Assembly: GCA_947253885.1 (NCBI GenBank)
Contig: CAMYAO010000002.1
Location: forward strand, 62,001 to 126,000
Length of the DNA: 64,000 nt
DNA from: an uncultured Clostridium sp.
GTDB lineage: Bacteria > Bacillota > Clostridia > Lachnospirales > Lachnospiraceae
Direction: 5' to 3'
Position numbers and translations under genes: made by a program. Each line of letters begins with the position of its first letter. The first letter of the stretch is position 1. Below, piece after piece: positions 54,085 through 62,181 of this stretch. The notes beneath the pieces are model-generated. The model made no database searches. It saw only the letters and a list, made by a program, of their open reading frames with translations, and was not told the origin of the DNA.

Positions 54085-54495
54085 CTATTTTGCCTCTATA
54101 AAATAGTAGGTCATTGTTGCAATTGCTATCACCGTTCCGGTTTGGTTGGAAATAGAAACGTTAATTACCGACATGTGCCGCCCGCTTTTTACCTCAATTG
54201 CCTCTCCGATCAGCTTTGTACATCCCAATGCCGGATTAATATAGTTTATATTTCCGGAAACTGTGGTAACCTTACCGCCTCTGCTGAGTGCAGCTGCTCC
54301 GCCGACAGAGTCTGCAATGGAAAATATGATCCCGCCATGAACGGATCCGATCGGATTTCCATGTATTTCCATTTTTATCGGCATTTCTCCTTTGGCATAT
54401 CCCTCTCCCAGCTCCGTAATCTGCAGACCGATCTCCGTAATATGTCCGCGTGCTGTATTTCTCTGTTGTTTTAAAACCGCTAAATCTATACTCAT
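54085..54495 (-). CDS. PaaI-type hotdog thioesterase
   Basis: 136-residue single hotdog-fold protein. The family signature is GNPIGSVHGGIIFSIADSVGG (residues about 45-66), in which the HGG loop and the following acidic residue form the active site of acyl-CoA thioesterases. Substrate unknown. Its ATG overlaps the degV stop (TAATG), so the two are coupled. Confidence 0.85.
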   Translation of the reverse strand: MSIDLAVLKQQRNTARGHITEIGLQITELGEGYAKGEMPIKMEIHGNPIGSVHGGIIFSIADSVGGAAALSRGGKVTTVSGNINYINPALGCTKLIGEAIEVKSGRHMSVINVSISNQTGTVIAIATMTYYFIEAK

Positions 54496-55517
54496 TATTT
54501 TTTTGAATACTCCTGTGCCTTTTCCATTTCCTTCTGTGCTTTTTCCATAAGTTTTTGAGCCTTCTCCATCTTCTTTTGAGCTTTCTCAATCACTTTTTCC
54601 GTCTTATCTTTTTTTCGTTCTAATTTTTCTAATTTTTTTCTGGCCTTATCATCCAGTTCTATAGACTTTGTTGCAGTCACTGCCAAAGCCCCTGGACCGA
54701 TATGACAGGCTACACTCAAAGATAACGGATTCATTAAGATATTATGATCCGGGAAATGCTTCTGTACCTCTTCTTTAAATTCCAATGCCGCCTCTTTATC
54801 ATAGGAATAGGAAAGTCCTATATGGATCCCCTCTCCCGATGCGGACCCGAAACGATCCCTGCAGTCATCTAAGATCTGGCGGATCATAATGTTCTTCGCC
54901 TGCTTTACAGTGCGTGCTTTTGCAAATGCATCAAGCTTCTCTCCCTGTATCTGTAAGACCGGTTTTAATCGGAGCAGAGTCCCCAGAGCAGCCGCTGCAC
55001 TGGTAATACGCCCTCCTCTTTTTAAATAGGTCAAAGTATCCACCATAATATAGATACTGGACTCCAATTTATTCTCCATCAACACTTCTGCAATTTCCCT
55101 TGCATTTTTACCTGCTTTCGCTAACAAAATTGCATCCATTACAGACTGTCTTTGTGTGACGGAGATTCTCTGATTATCTACTACCACTACCTTCCCGTTA
55201 TACTCCTGAGATAACATGATTGCAGAAGAAGTCGTACTGGAAAGTCCGCTCGACATCGGAATATCCAATACCTCATCATAGTCCTTTAATAATTCATCCC
55301 ATAAATCAGTAAAATCCGTTAATGCCGGGGAAGAAGTATGAATATTACTTCCGTCTTTCAGTCTTTCATAAAACTCCTCTTGAGAAAGAGTAATTTCTTC
55401 TAACAGTAATTCATCATTTATATAAAACGGCATAGGAATCACATAAATCCCCAGTTCCTTTGCTTCTGCCTGTGTAATACCACTATTGCTATCCGTTACA
55501 ATTGCTACTTTGCTCAC
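54495..55517 (-). CDS. DegV family fatty-acid-binding protein with coiled-coil tail
   Basis: 340 residues. Residues 1-285 are a DegV domain (opening VAIVTDSNSGI, TSSPALTDF, DIPMSSGLSSTTSSA), the family that presents fatty acids to fatty-acid kinase FakA. The last 50 residues are an added Lys/Glu/Gln tail of KAQKxMEKAQ-type repeats, predicted as a long charged helix or coiled coil; usual DegV proteins stop at about 285. The neighbour thioesterase also handles acyl groups. No fakA is in this window. Confidence 0.88.
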   Translation of the reverse strand: MSKVAIVTDSNSGITQAEAKELGIYVIPMPFYINDELLLEEITLSQEEFYERLKDGSNIHTSSPALTDFTDLWDELLKDYDEVLDIPMSSGLSSTTSSAIMLSQEYNGKVVVVDNQRISVTQRQSVMDAILLAKAGKNAREIAEVLMENKLESSIYIMVDTLTYLKRGGRITSAAAALGTLLRLKPVLQIQGEKLDAFAKARTVKQAKNIMIRQILDDCRDRFGSASGEGIHIGLSYSYDKEAALEFKEEVQKHFPDHNILMNPLSLSVACHIGPGALAVTATKSIELDDKARKKLEKLERKKDKTEKVIEKAQKKMEKAQKLMEKAQKEMEKAQEYSKK

Positions 55518-55593
55518 ACATATTCTCCTTTAACTTACTCTTTTTCATCTTGAAAAATAGTAACATATACAAAAAAAACTTACAAGAAATATA

Positions 55594-55646
55594 ATAGCCC
55601 CCTTTTCCTTAAAACTCAACACAAAGTCTCAGGAAAAGAGAGCTAT
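55594..55646 (-). terminator. Likely terminator of groL
   Basis: 16-bp stem (ATAGCTCTCTTTTCCT with AGGAAAAGGGGGCTAT, two G-U pairs) and a long loop. The T run after it is weak, so termination may be partial. Confidence 0.5.
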
Positions 55647-55715
55647 CTTATTTTTTTATACAATCCTACCGTTTATCCGCAACAGCTTTCTCACTCATCG
55701 CAAAACGACCGGGTA

Positions 55716-57341
55716 TTACATCATACCCATTCCCGGTGCACCACCTGCCGCCATAGCAGGTTCCGGCTCTTTAATATCTGCAACTACCGATTCAGTTGTT
55801 AATAACGTTGCTGCAACAGAAGTTGCATTTTGTAAAGCGGTACGGGTTACCTTAACCGGATCCAGAATTCCGGCTTCAATCATATCTACATACTCTTCTG
55901 TAGCTGCATTAAATCCGGTACCTGCTTCCTGTTCTTTTACTTTGTTGATAATAACAGCACCTTCTAATCCGGCATTTGCTGCTATGTAGAACAGAGGAGA
56001 TTCTAATGCTTTCAAAATCACCTTTGCTCCGGTTCTCTCATCGCCTTCCAAAGTATCCGCCAATGTCTCCACCTCTTTCGAAGCATGGATATAAGCGGAA
56101 CCTCCGCCTGAGATAATTCCTTCTTCCACTGCTGCACGTGTAGCATTTAGGGCATCTTCCATACGATATTTGCTTTCTTTCATTTCCGCTTCCGTTGCTG
56201 CTCCTACTCGGATCACTGCAACTCCGCCGGCTAATTTTGCTAAACGCTCCTGTAATTTTTCTTTATCAAATTCGGAAGTGGTATCTTCTAACTCCATGCG
56301 GATCTGTGAAATACGATTTGCAATATCATCTCGATTTCCTTCTCCGTCTACAATTACCGTGTTCTCTTTTTCCACTTTTACAGATTTCGCAACACCCAGC
56401 ATATCAATGGTTGTATCTTTTAACTCCAGTCCAACCTCTTCTGAAATCACAGCTCCTCCTGTCAGAATTGCAATATCCTGAAGCATTGCCTTTCTGCGGT
56501 CACCGTATCCAGGTGCTTTTACACCTACAACAGTAAATGTACCGCGCAATTTATTTACGATCAGGGTTGTCAATGCCTCCCCTTCAATATCTTCCGCAAT
56601 AATCAGGAGTTTTCTTCCTGCCTGAACAATCTGCTCTAATAATGGCAGAATATCCTGGATATTAGTGATTTTTTTATCTGTAATCAAGATATATGGTTCA
56701 TCCAAATTTGCCACCATCTTATCCATATCAGTTGCCATATATGCAGAAATATAACCACGATCAAACTGCATTCCTTCCACTAAATCCAGTTCCGTCTGCA
56801 TAGTCTTGGACTCTTCGATGGTAATAACTCCGTCATTGGAAACTTTTTCCATTGCATCTGCAACCATGTTTCCTACCACTTCATCTCCGGCAGAAATAGA
56901 CGCCACTTTTGCAATATGATCTTTTCCGTTTACCTTCTGACTCATCTTTTCCAATGCTTCTACTGCAACTTCTGTAGCCTTCTTCATACCACGTCTCATA
57001 ACGATCGGATTTGCTCCGGCTTCCAGATTTTTCATTCCCTCTTTGATCATTGCCTGCGCAAGCACAGTTGCGGTAGTGGTTCCGTCACCTGCCACATCAT
57101 TGGTTTTGGTTGCAGCTTCTTTTACTAACTGTGCTCCCATATTTTCAAAGGCATCTTCCAGTTCAATGTCCTTTGCAATTGTAACACCGTCATTTGTAAT
57201 AACAGGCGTTCCGTAGGTCTTGTCCAATACTACATTTCGTCCCTTTGGTCCGATTGTAACCCGAACGGTATCCGCCAGTTTATCCACACCTGCCTGAAGG
57301 GCAACTCTTGCCTCTGTTCCATATTTAATCTGCTTTGCCAT
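55716..57341 (-). CDS. groL: Chaperonin GroEL
   Basis: 60-kDa subunit of the folding chamber; 541 residues. ATP-binding GPKGRNVVLD at 32-41, DGTTTATVLA near 86, the RAAVEEGIISGGG segment near 403, and a C-terminal GGAPGMGMM tail of the usual GGM type. It follows groS by 11 bases under CIRCE control. Confidence 0.98.
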   Translation of the reverse strand: MAKQIKYGTEARVALQAGVDKLADTVRVTIGPKGRNVVLDKTYGTPVITNDGVTIAKDIELEDAFENMGAQLVKEAATKTNDVAGDGTTTATVLAQAMIKEGMKNLEAGANPIVMRRGMKKATEVAVEALEKMSQKVNGKDHIAKVASISAGDEVVGNMVADAMEKVSNDGVITIEESKTMQTELDLVEGMQFDRGYISAYMATDMDKMVANLDEPYILITDKKITNIQDILPLLEQIVQAGRKLLIIAEDIEGEALTTLIVNKLRGTFTVVGVKAPGYGDRRKAMLQDIAILTGGAVISEEVGLELKDTTIDMLGVAKSVKVEKENTVIVDGEGNRDDIANRISQIRMELEDTTSEFDKEKLQERLAKLAGGVAVIRVGAATEAEMKESKYRMEDALNATRAAVEEGIISGGGSAYIHASKEVETLADTLEGDERTGAKVILKALESPLFYIAANAGLEGAVIINKVKEQEAGTGFNAATEEYVDMIEAGILDPVKVTRTALQNATSVAATLLTTESVVADIKEPEPAMAAGGAPGMGMM

Positions 57342-57352
57342 AATTCTACCTC

Positions 57353-57637
57353 TTATTCTACAATTGCTAAAATATCATCCTGCTTTACAATAATATATTC
57401 TTCGCCTTCTACCTTTACTGTATTTCCGGCATATTTTGAATAGATTACAGTGTCTCCTTCTTTTACCTGCATGGTAACTTCCTTACCGTCTACTGTGCCG
57501 CCCGGTCCTACAGCAACCACCTCTGCTTCCTGCGGTTTTTCCTGTGCAGTTCCTGTCAGGATAATGCCTGATTTTGTTGTTTCCTCCGCTTCAAGTTGTT
57601 TTAGTACAACTCTGTCTCCTAAAGGAATTAATTTCAT
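57353..57637 (-). CDS. groS: Co-chaperonin GroES
   Basis: 94-residue lid of the GroEL chamber. Start at ATG 57637 (KLIPLGDRVVLK) with AAAGGAGG; the in-frame upstream extension crosses the CIRCE element. The mobile loop (AEETTKSGIILTGTAQEKP) and C-terminal YIIVKQDDILAI are typical. Confidence 0.97.
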   Translation of the reverse strand: MKLIPLGDRVVLKQLEAEETTKSGIILTGTAQEKPQEAEVVAVGPGGTVDGKEVTMQVKEGDTVIYSKYAGNTVKVEGEEYIIVKQDDILAIVE

Positions 57638-57672
57638 AAGAGTAGCCTCCTTTATTGATATATTAATTATTG

Positions 57673-57699
57673 TTAGCACTCATTCTTTTAGAGTGCTAG
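57673..57699. promoter_or_regulatory. CIRCE element (HrcA operator) of groESL
   Basis: TTAGCACTC, nine bases, GAGTGCTAG: the HrcA-binding inverted repeat with one mismatch at the last base. It lies between the groES -10 and start codon. Confidence 0.95.
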
Positions 57700-57714
57700 T
57701 CTTATTTAATGACT

Positions 57715-57742
57715 ATTATAACACTAAAATAAAAAATGGCAA
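57715..57742 (-). promoter_or_regulatory. groESL promoter
   Basis: TTGCCA, 16 bases, TATAAT on the minus strand. The -35 lies inside the terminator stem of the upstream HAD gene. Confidence 0.65.
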
Positions 57743-57768
57743 CTAAAAAATACTCAGTTGCCATTTTT
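57731..57768 (-). terminator. Intrinsic terminator of the folate operon
   Basis: AAAAATGGCAACT / AGTTGCCATTTTT stem after the HAD gene, with a T run on the minus strand. It overlaps the groES -35. Confidence 0.85.
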
Positions 57769-57773
57769 CCCTG

Positions 57774-58553
57774 TCAAATTAAAGAATACTTTTTTAAAGC
57801 ATTCCATATTCCGTCCTCATGAATATCACTTGTAATATAATCTCCGTGAGCCTTTGCCATTTCTTTTCCGTTTCCCATTACAATTCCGACCTGCGCAAAC
57901 TCCAGCATGTCAATATCATTATTACCGTCACCGATCGCAAAAACCTCTTTTCTCGGAATCTGTAGCAAACTGCATACCGTTTCTAATCCGGTTGCTTTAC
58001 TATAGCCTTTCGGAACCACTTCCATTGCAACCGAATCATGATTAATGAACTCAAATTCCGCTTCCAGTTTTTTTACCACCGGTTCAAAATTGCGATCCTG
58101 AATCAACAGGCTATATTTATTTCCGCACCAGTTTTCGTGATTATTGCGGATTGGTTGTGTCACATCCGCCATTACCTTCAACAGGTAACGACCGTACTCG
58201 TCTACACCGATCATATCTGCATCCATGAACAGATAATCTTTGCCTTCTATAATTGCCGGTAAGTCATACTCATAAAACAACTCTACGGCTCTTTCCATCA
58301 GATCTGACGCTATCTCATGCAGTACCAAATCTTTTCCGTCATAAATGATATGGGTTCCGCAGCCACACAATATCCCGTCAAATCCCAAGCTTAATAAATT
58401 TTCATCCCTGATCATCACTTTGGTCCGACCACTGCTGATAAAAGCCATATGACCGTTTTGATGAAGCAGCCGGATTGCCTCCCGTGTGCTGTCCGGAATC
58501 TGCTGTTCACGATCTACCAGGGTTCCGTCTATATCAAAAAAAACTGCTGCCAT
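57774..58553 (-). CDS. HAD superfamily phosphatase (Cof type)
   Basis: 259 residues from ATG 58553 (GGGAGTGAT upstream); the in-frame extension to 58649 lies within folK and is not coding. The HAD motifs are in order: FFDIDGTL (nucleophile Asp) at 5-12, SSGR, a Lys in the GYSKATGLE region and GDGNNDIDML. Cof-type enzymes dephosphorylate sugar phosphates, FMN or related small molecules. As the last gene of the folate operon it might remove phosphate from dihydroneopterin monophosphate, but that is inference from position only. Confidence 0.88.
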   Translation of the reverse strand: MAAVFFDIDGTLVDREQQIPDSTREAIRLLHQNGHMAFISSGRTKVMIRDENLLSLGFDGILCGCGTHIIYDGKDLVLHEIASDLMERAVELFYEYDLPAIIEGKDYLFMDADMIGVDEYGRYLLKVMADVTQPIRNNHENWCGNKYSLLIQDRNFEPVVKKLEAEFEFINHDSVAMEVVPKGYSKATGLETVCSLLQIPRKEVFAIGDGNNDIDMLEFAQVGIVMGNGKEMAKAHGDYITSDIHEDGIWNALKKYSLI

Positions 58554-58572
58554 ATCACTCCCTTCTTCTGCG

Positions 58573-59394
58573 CTACTTTTGACTCTGAAGTCTCTCCCAC
58601 AACTGGTATACCGTCTTCTTAAACACCGGATGTACCTGTTCGGGTGCAATCGTTACAAGCGGAGAGAGTACAAAATCCCGATTTTGCAGATCAATATGAG
58701 GAATCACCAGGTCTGTCTTCCGAACAGTTTCATCTCCATAGAACAAAATATCCAGATCCAGCGTTCGGGGACCCCAGTGCAGTTCTCTTTTTCTTCCGCA
58801 TTCGTTTTCAACACTATGCAAAAAATCCAGTAATTCATAAGGTGAAAATAAGGTTTTGATTGCAATCGCACCATTTAAAAAATCACCTTGATCCGCATTT
58901 CCGTAAGGTTTTGTCTCAATCAGTCGGGAAACCTCGATCTCTTTGATACGATTACACTTTTTCAGCAGGTCAATTGCCTGGTGAATATACCCTTCACGAT
59001 CTCCAATATTGGAACCGATGGACAAATATGCCTTTGTCCAACCGCGCTTCATTACTACAGATACCGTTTCTATCGGCAGACCGATCGGAGCCCATGGTTT
59101 CTTCAACTCAATTTCCACTTCTTCCAGCTTCGGATAGCGGAACAATAGTGCAATCGCAAGATTCTGAGCAGCAGCTTCAATTAAATGGTACGTTGTTTCT
59201 GTAAAATATTTTGTTACAAAGTGACAGATCTCTCCATAATGTAAAGATTCAGAAATTGCATCATCTGCTCCTGCCGGCTGCAAATCGGTGTAGAGCTTAA
59301 GATTCATCAAAAACTTTTGTCCCAGTGCAGTCTCCTCTTTAAAAACTCCGTGGTTTGCAAAAAGCTCCAGATTTTGAATTTTAATATAATCCAT
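58573..59394 (-). CDS. folK: Bifunctional dihydroneopterin aldolase / HPPK
   Basis: Fusion of two consecutive folate enzymes in 273 residues. Residues 1-118 are FolB (opening YIKIQNLELFANHGVF with the catalytic region, then KKPWAPIGLP). Residues 120-273 are FolK (AYLSIGSNIGDRE, HWGPRTLDLDILFYG with the metal-binding DLDI, and PHIDLQNRDFVLSPL). FolB makes 6-hydroxymethyl-dihydropterin and FolK pyrophosphorylates it. It starts three bases after folP. Confidence 0.95.
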   Translation of the reverse strand: MDYIKIQNLELFANHGVFKEETALGQKFLMNLKLYTDLQPAGADDAISESLHYGEICHFVTKYFTETTYHLIEAAAQNLAIALLFRYPKLEEVEIELKKPWAPIGLPIETVSVVMKRGWTKAYLSIGSNIGDREGYIHQAIDLLKKCNRIKEIEVSRLIETKPYGNADQGDFLNGAIAIKTLFSPYELLDFLHSVENECGRKRELHWGPRTLDLDILFYGDETVRKTDLVIPHIDLQNRDFVLSPLVTIAPEQVHPVFKKTVYQLWERLQSQK

Positions 59395-59397
59395 CTT

Positions 59398-60216
59398 CTA
59401 TACCTCCTTGTCACAATTCAAAACAGCTGCCGCCATTCGAATTCCGTCTATGTTTTCCGCAACATCATGTACCCGTACAAAACTGCACCCATATATAACT
59501 GCCAATACAGAAGTTGCCACAGTACCATACACTCGATCTTCCGTCGGTTTGTCCAATGTCTGTCCGATGACTGATTTTCTGGAAGTCCCCAATAAAACAG
59601 GGTATCCCAGAGTTTTTATTTCCGGACAAAGTGCAATTGCCTCCAAATTCTGTCTATAGTTTTTTGCAAATCCGACTCCCGGATCCAATATTATTTTATC
59701 CGCAGAGATTCCGGCTTTTTCCGCAAGCCTGACGGTCTCTTTTAAATCCCCTATCAGATCCTTTTTCAATTCTTGATACACCGTCTCTTTCCGATTATGC
59801 ATCAGACAACATGCCACATTATTTTCTGCAATCACTTTTGCCATTTTGCTGTCATACTTCAGTCCCCATATATCATTGATCAGATCTGCACCTGCTCGGA
59901 TTCCCGCCGCTGCAACCTTTGCTTTATAGGTATCCAGTGAAACCGGTATATCAAACCGTCTTTTTATCTCTTCGATCACACCCGACACACGAAAAATCTC
60001 CTCTTCATCAGAAATCTGTGTATATCCCGGACGGGTCGACTCTCCCCCCACATCAATGATTGCTGCTCCTTCCTTTATCATCTTCTCTGCATGATAAAGA
60101 GCACTGTCAATGGAATTATGTCTTCCTCCATCCGAAAATGAATCCGGTGTTACATTTAAGATTCCCATAACATATGTATGGTTTTCTACTTCAAAATTAT
60201 GCTTTCCTATTAACAT
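59398..60216 (-). CDS. folP: Dihydropteroate synthase
   Basis: Joins hydroxymethyl-dihydropterin pyrophosphate with p-aminobenzoate; the sulfonamide target. 272 residues. MGILNVTPDSFSDGG near 17-31, DVGGESTRPG, DPGVGFAK and the final RVHDV are conserved. It lies 11 bases after the HD-domain gene and before folBK. Confidence 0.96.
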   Translation of the reverse strand: MLIGKHNFEVENHTYVMGILNVTPDSFSDGGRHNSIDSALYHAEKMIKEGAAIIDVGGESTRPGYTQISDEEEIFRVSGVIEEIKRRFDIPVSLDTYKAKVAAAGIRAGADLINDIWGLKYDSKMAKVIAENNVACCLMHNRKETVYQELKKDLIGDLKETVRLAEKAGISADKIILDPGVGFAKNYRQNLEAIALCPEIKTLGYPVLLGTSRKSVIGQTLDKPTEDRVYGTVATSVLAVIYGCSFVRVHDVAENIDGIRMAAAVLNCDKEV

Positions 60217-60227
60217 TTTCTTCTCCC

Positions 60228-60731
60228 TTAGTATAAAACGTTACGATTCTTTTCGTTTTCCTCCCATTTACAGGTTCCGGTAGCTTCGCACAAAAAACAA
60301 TTTCTTGATAAATGATCCGCCTGACAGATATAAGAGGCAATCGTATCCTCTACCGGATATCCTCTCCCGTGATGTCCGGAAATTATCTGCAAAATCTCCG
60401 ATTGCAAAGTGCTCGGATAGCCGATTTCTTCCAAAAGTTCACCTGCAATCCGTACTCCTGCCTCCGCATGATGCTCTCCTGTCTGATATTGCGCAACACG
60501 CCCGATATCGTGAAGTAAACCTGATAAATAAATTTTATCCTTCTCCTTCTCAATTATATCTATGCCCTTTTGCAGATTTTTTTCCAGATACATAATCCAT
60601 GCAATACGACACACATCCAACAAATGGTCTATCTCATGCTTACAATAGATCCTCTTTCTCTCTAAGATCCTGATCTCCCTTTGTAATTCCAGAAAATGTG
60701 AAGAATTTAATAATTTCTTTGTATACTCCAT
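60228..60731 (-). CDS. HD-domain phosphohydrolase in the folate operon
   Basis: 167 residues with an HD metal-dependent phosphohydrolase core: His in CKHEIDHLLDV, the HDIGR doublet (LLHDIGRVAQY) near 93, then further metal-ligand-type His residues (EHHAEAG, SGHHGRGYP). The C-terminus carries a Cys motif (CFLCEATGTCKW) that may bind metal. It starts one base after folC and lies before folP. Archaeal MptB, an HD enzyme of pterin synthesis, is a precedent for this fold in the pathway; here that role is only a hypothesis. Confidence 0.82.
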   Translation of the reverse strand: MEYTKKLLNSSHFLELQREIRILERKRIYCKHEIDHLLDVCRIAWIMYLEKNLQKGIDIIEKEKDKIYLSGLLHDIGRVAQYQTGEHHAEAGVRIAGELLEEIGYPSTLQSEILQIISGHHGRGYPVEDTIASYICQADHLSRNCFLCEATGTCKWEENEKNRNVLY

Positions 60732-60732
60732 C

Positions 60733-62007
60733 TTATTTCCTTCTGTTATTATATGCCTGTTTTATATTTTTCAAATAAGAAAAAGTTCCAAAGCAAAGAA
60801 TCACCTCCGATTTCTTTGCCAAACTTTTTTCTACCGCTTCCGCCTCATTATTACAAGGGATTCCTGTTACTCCGAGTCTTCGCAATACAGCTGCCAACTC
60901 CGTATTTTCCAATCCTCTCGGATTCGGAGGAGTCACTGTATACACTACATCCCCTTTATGAAATATGGATCTGCACATTTCTTCATAATTTTTATCTCGA
61001 AAGACTGCCATAATATATACAATACGTCTTCCGTAAAATAACCGCTCTGTCATGGAATGTAAGCGCTTTACTGATTCCACATTATGAGCTCCATCTATAT
61101 AAAAAAACGGATTTCTTCCCAAGCATTCCATTCTTCCCGGCCATATTGTTTTGGCAAGTCCTCTGTGTAATGTCTCCGATCCGAGCCTTGTATAACGTAA
61201 TTGTAATAACTCCAACACCTTTAATACTGCAACTGCATTTTTCGCTTGGTGCTCTCCAATTAAAGATAACAAAAATTGCTCCTTTTTCCAAGTAAAGACT
61301 GTTCCTTTTACAGATATTTCAATTACAGTTTCCGGAATATCTTCTATATAACATTCACTGTTCTTTTGTCCAGCAGTCTCATGAAGCACTTCTGCCACTT
61401 CTTCCGTCTGCACCACAGAAATAACCGGCACATTTTTTTTTATAATTCCCGCCTTTTGCTTTGCAATTTCCGATAAAGTATTTCCCAGAAAATTTGTATG
61501 ATCTAAACTAACAGATGCAACTACACATATCATAGGGCAAGAAATAATATTAGTTGCATCTTCCAATCCTCCCATCCCGACTTCAAGCATTACCACCTCA
61601 CAATTTTGTTCATAAAATGCCAAAAAAGCGATTGCAGTCTCTACTTCAAAACGGGTTGGATGGGGATATCCTTCTGATACAAGTTGATCACAGGCATCTT
61701 TTACCTTTGAAAACAACATTGCTAAATATTGTTTTTCTATCGGCTTTCCGTCCAATAAGAACTCTTCCTCAAAAGAAAAAACATCCGGTGTCGAAAAACG
61801 TCCCGTATGATATCCAGCCTCTAAAAAACAAGATTCCAGCATGGCAGAGATAGATCCCTTTCCATTGGTCCCGGCTATATGAATAACAGGAAGTTTATCT
61901 TGAATATTTCCAAATATATTCATCAGTCTTCTAATAGAATCCAATCCCGGAACACTTCCGTACTGCTTTATTTTATTTAAAAAGTCCATTGATTCTTCAT
62001 AATTCAT
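60733..62007 (-). CDS. folC: Dihydrofolate synthase / folylpolyglutamate synthase
   Basis: Adds glutamate to dihydropteroate and extends polyglutamate tails. 424 residues from ATG 62007 (AGAGGATTTGAA upstream); the in-frame extension to 62127 is in a palindromic non-coding region. The P-loop GTNGKGSISAMLE is near 46, VMLEVGMGGLEDATNI (omega-loop region) near 135, SLDHTNFLG and IDGAHN follow. First gene of the folC-HD-folP-folBK-HAD operon; folE is not in this window. Confidence 0.95.
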   Translation of the reverse strand: MNYEESMDFLNKIKQYGSVPGLDSIRRLMNIFGNIQDKLPVIHIAGTNGKGSISAMLESCFLEAGYHTGRFSTPDVFSFEEEFLLDGKPIEKQYLAMLFSKVKDACDQLVSEGYPHPTRFEVETAIAFLAFYEQNCEVVMLEVGMGGLEDATNIISCPMICVVASVSLDHTNFLGNTLSEIAKQKAGIIKKNVPVISVVQTEEVAEVLHETAGQKNSECYIEDIPETVIEISVKGTVFTWKKEQFLLSLIGEHQAKNAVAVLKVLELLQLRYTRLGSETLHRGLAKTIWPGRMECLGRNPFFYIDGAHNVESVKRLHSMTERLFYGRRIVYIMAVFRDKNYEEMCRSIFHKGDVVYTVTPPNPRGLENTELAAVLRRLGVTGIPCNNEAEAVEKSLAKKSEVILCFGTFSYLKNIKQAYNNRRK

Positions 62008-62104
62008 TTCAAATCCTCTTTTAACTATTGTCTTTGATCTTCGAAAATCAAGAAAAATATCGCAAGCAACATTTAACATACTAAATGCATATACGACACA
62101 AAGC

Positions 62105-62153
62105 TTTTTTATTCTACAGGAAACCACAATGTGGTTTCCTGTAGAATAAAAAA
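62105..62153. repeat. Perfect 24-bp inverted repeat between hppA and folC
   Basis: Arms TTTTTTATTCTACAGGAAACCACA-a-complement with a one-base centre. It directly follows the hppA terminator, whose T run it shares. It can fold on both strands, so it may be a second, bidirectional terminator hairpin or an operator for folC. Confidence 0.85.
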
Positions 62154-62174
62154 GGCGGCTATAAGCCGCCTTTT
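62150..62174 (-). terminator. Intrinsic terminator of hppA
   Basis: AAGGCGGCT-ata-AGCCGCCTT GC-rich hairpin followed by TTTTTTA on the minus strand, starting 8 bases after the hppA stop. Confidence 0.9.
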
Positions 62175-62181
62175 CCTGTTC

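Noticed and set aside
57638..57679. N-terminal extension of GroES
   Set aside because: It would translate the CIRCE element; ATG 57637 has a strong ribosome binding site and the canonical start.
62008..62127. N-terminal extension of FolC
   Set aside because: The added 40 residues run through the palindromic intergenic region; ATG 62007 has a ribosome binding site and the family-typical opening.
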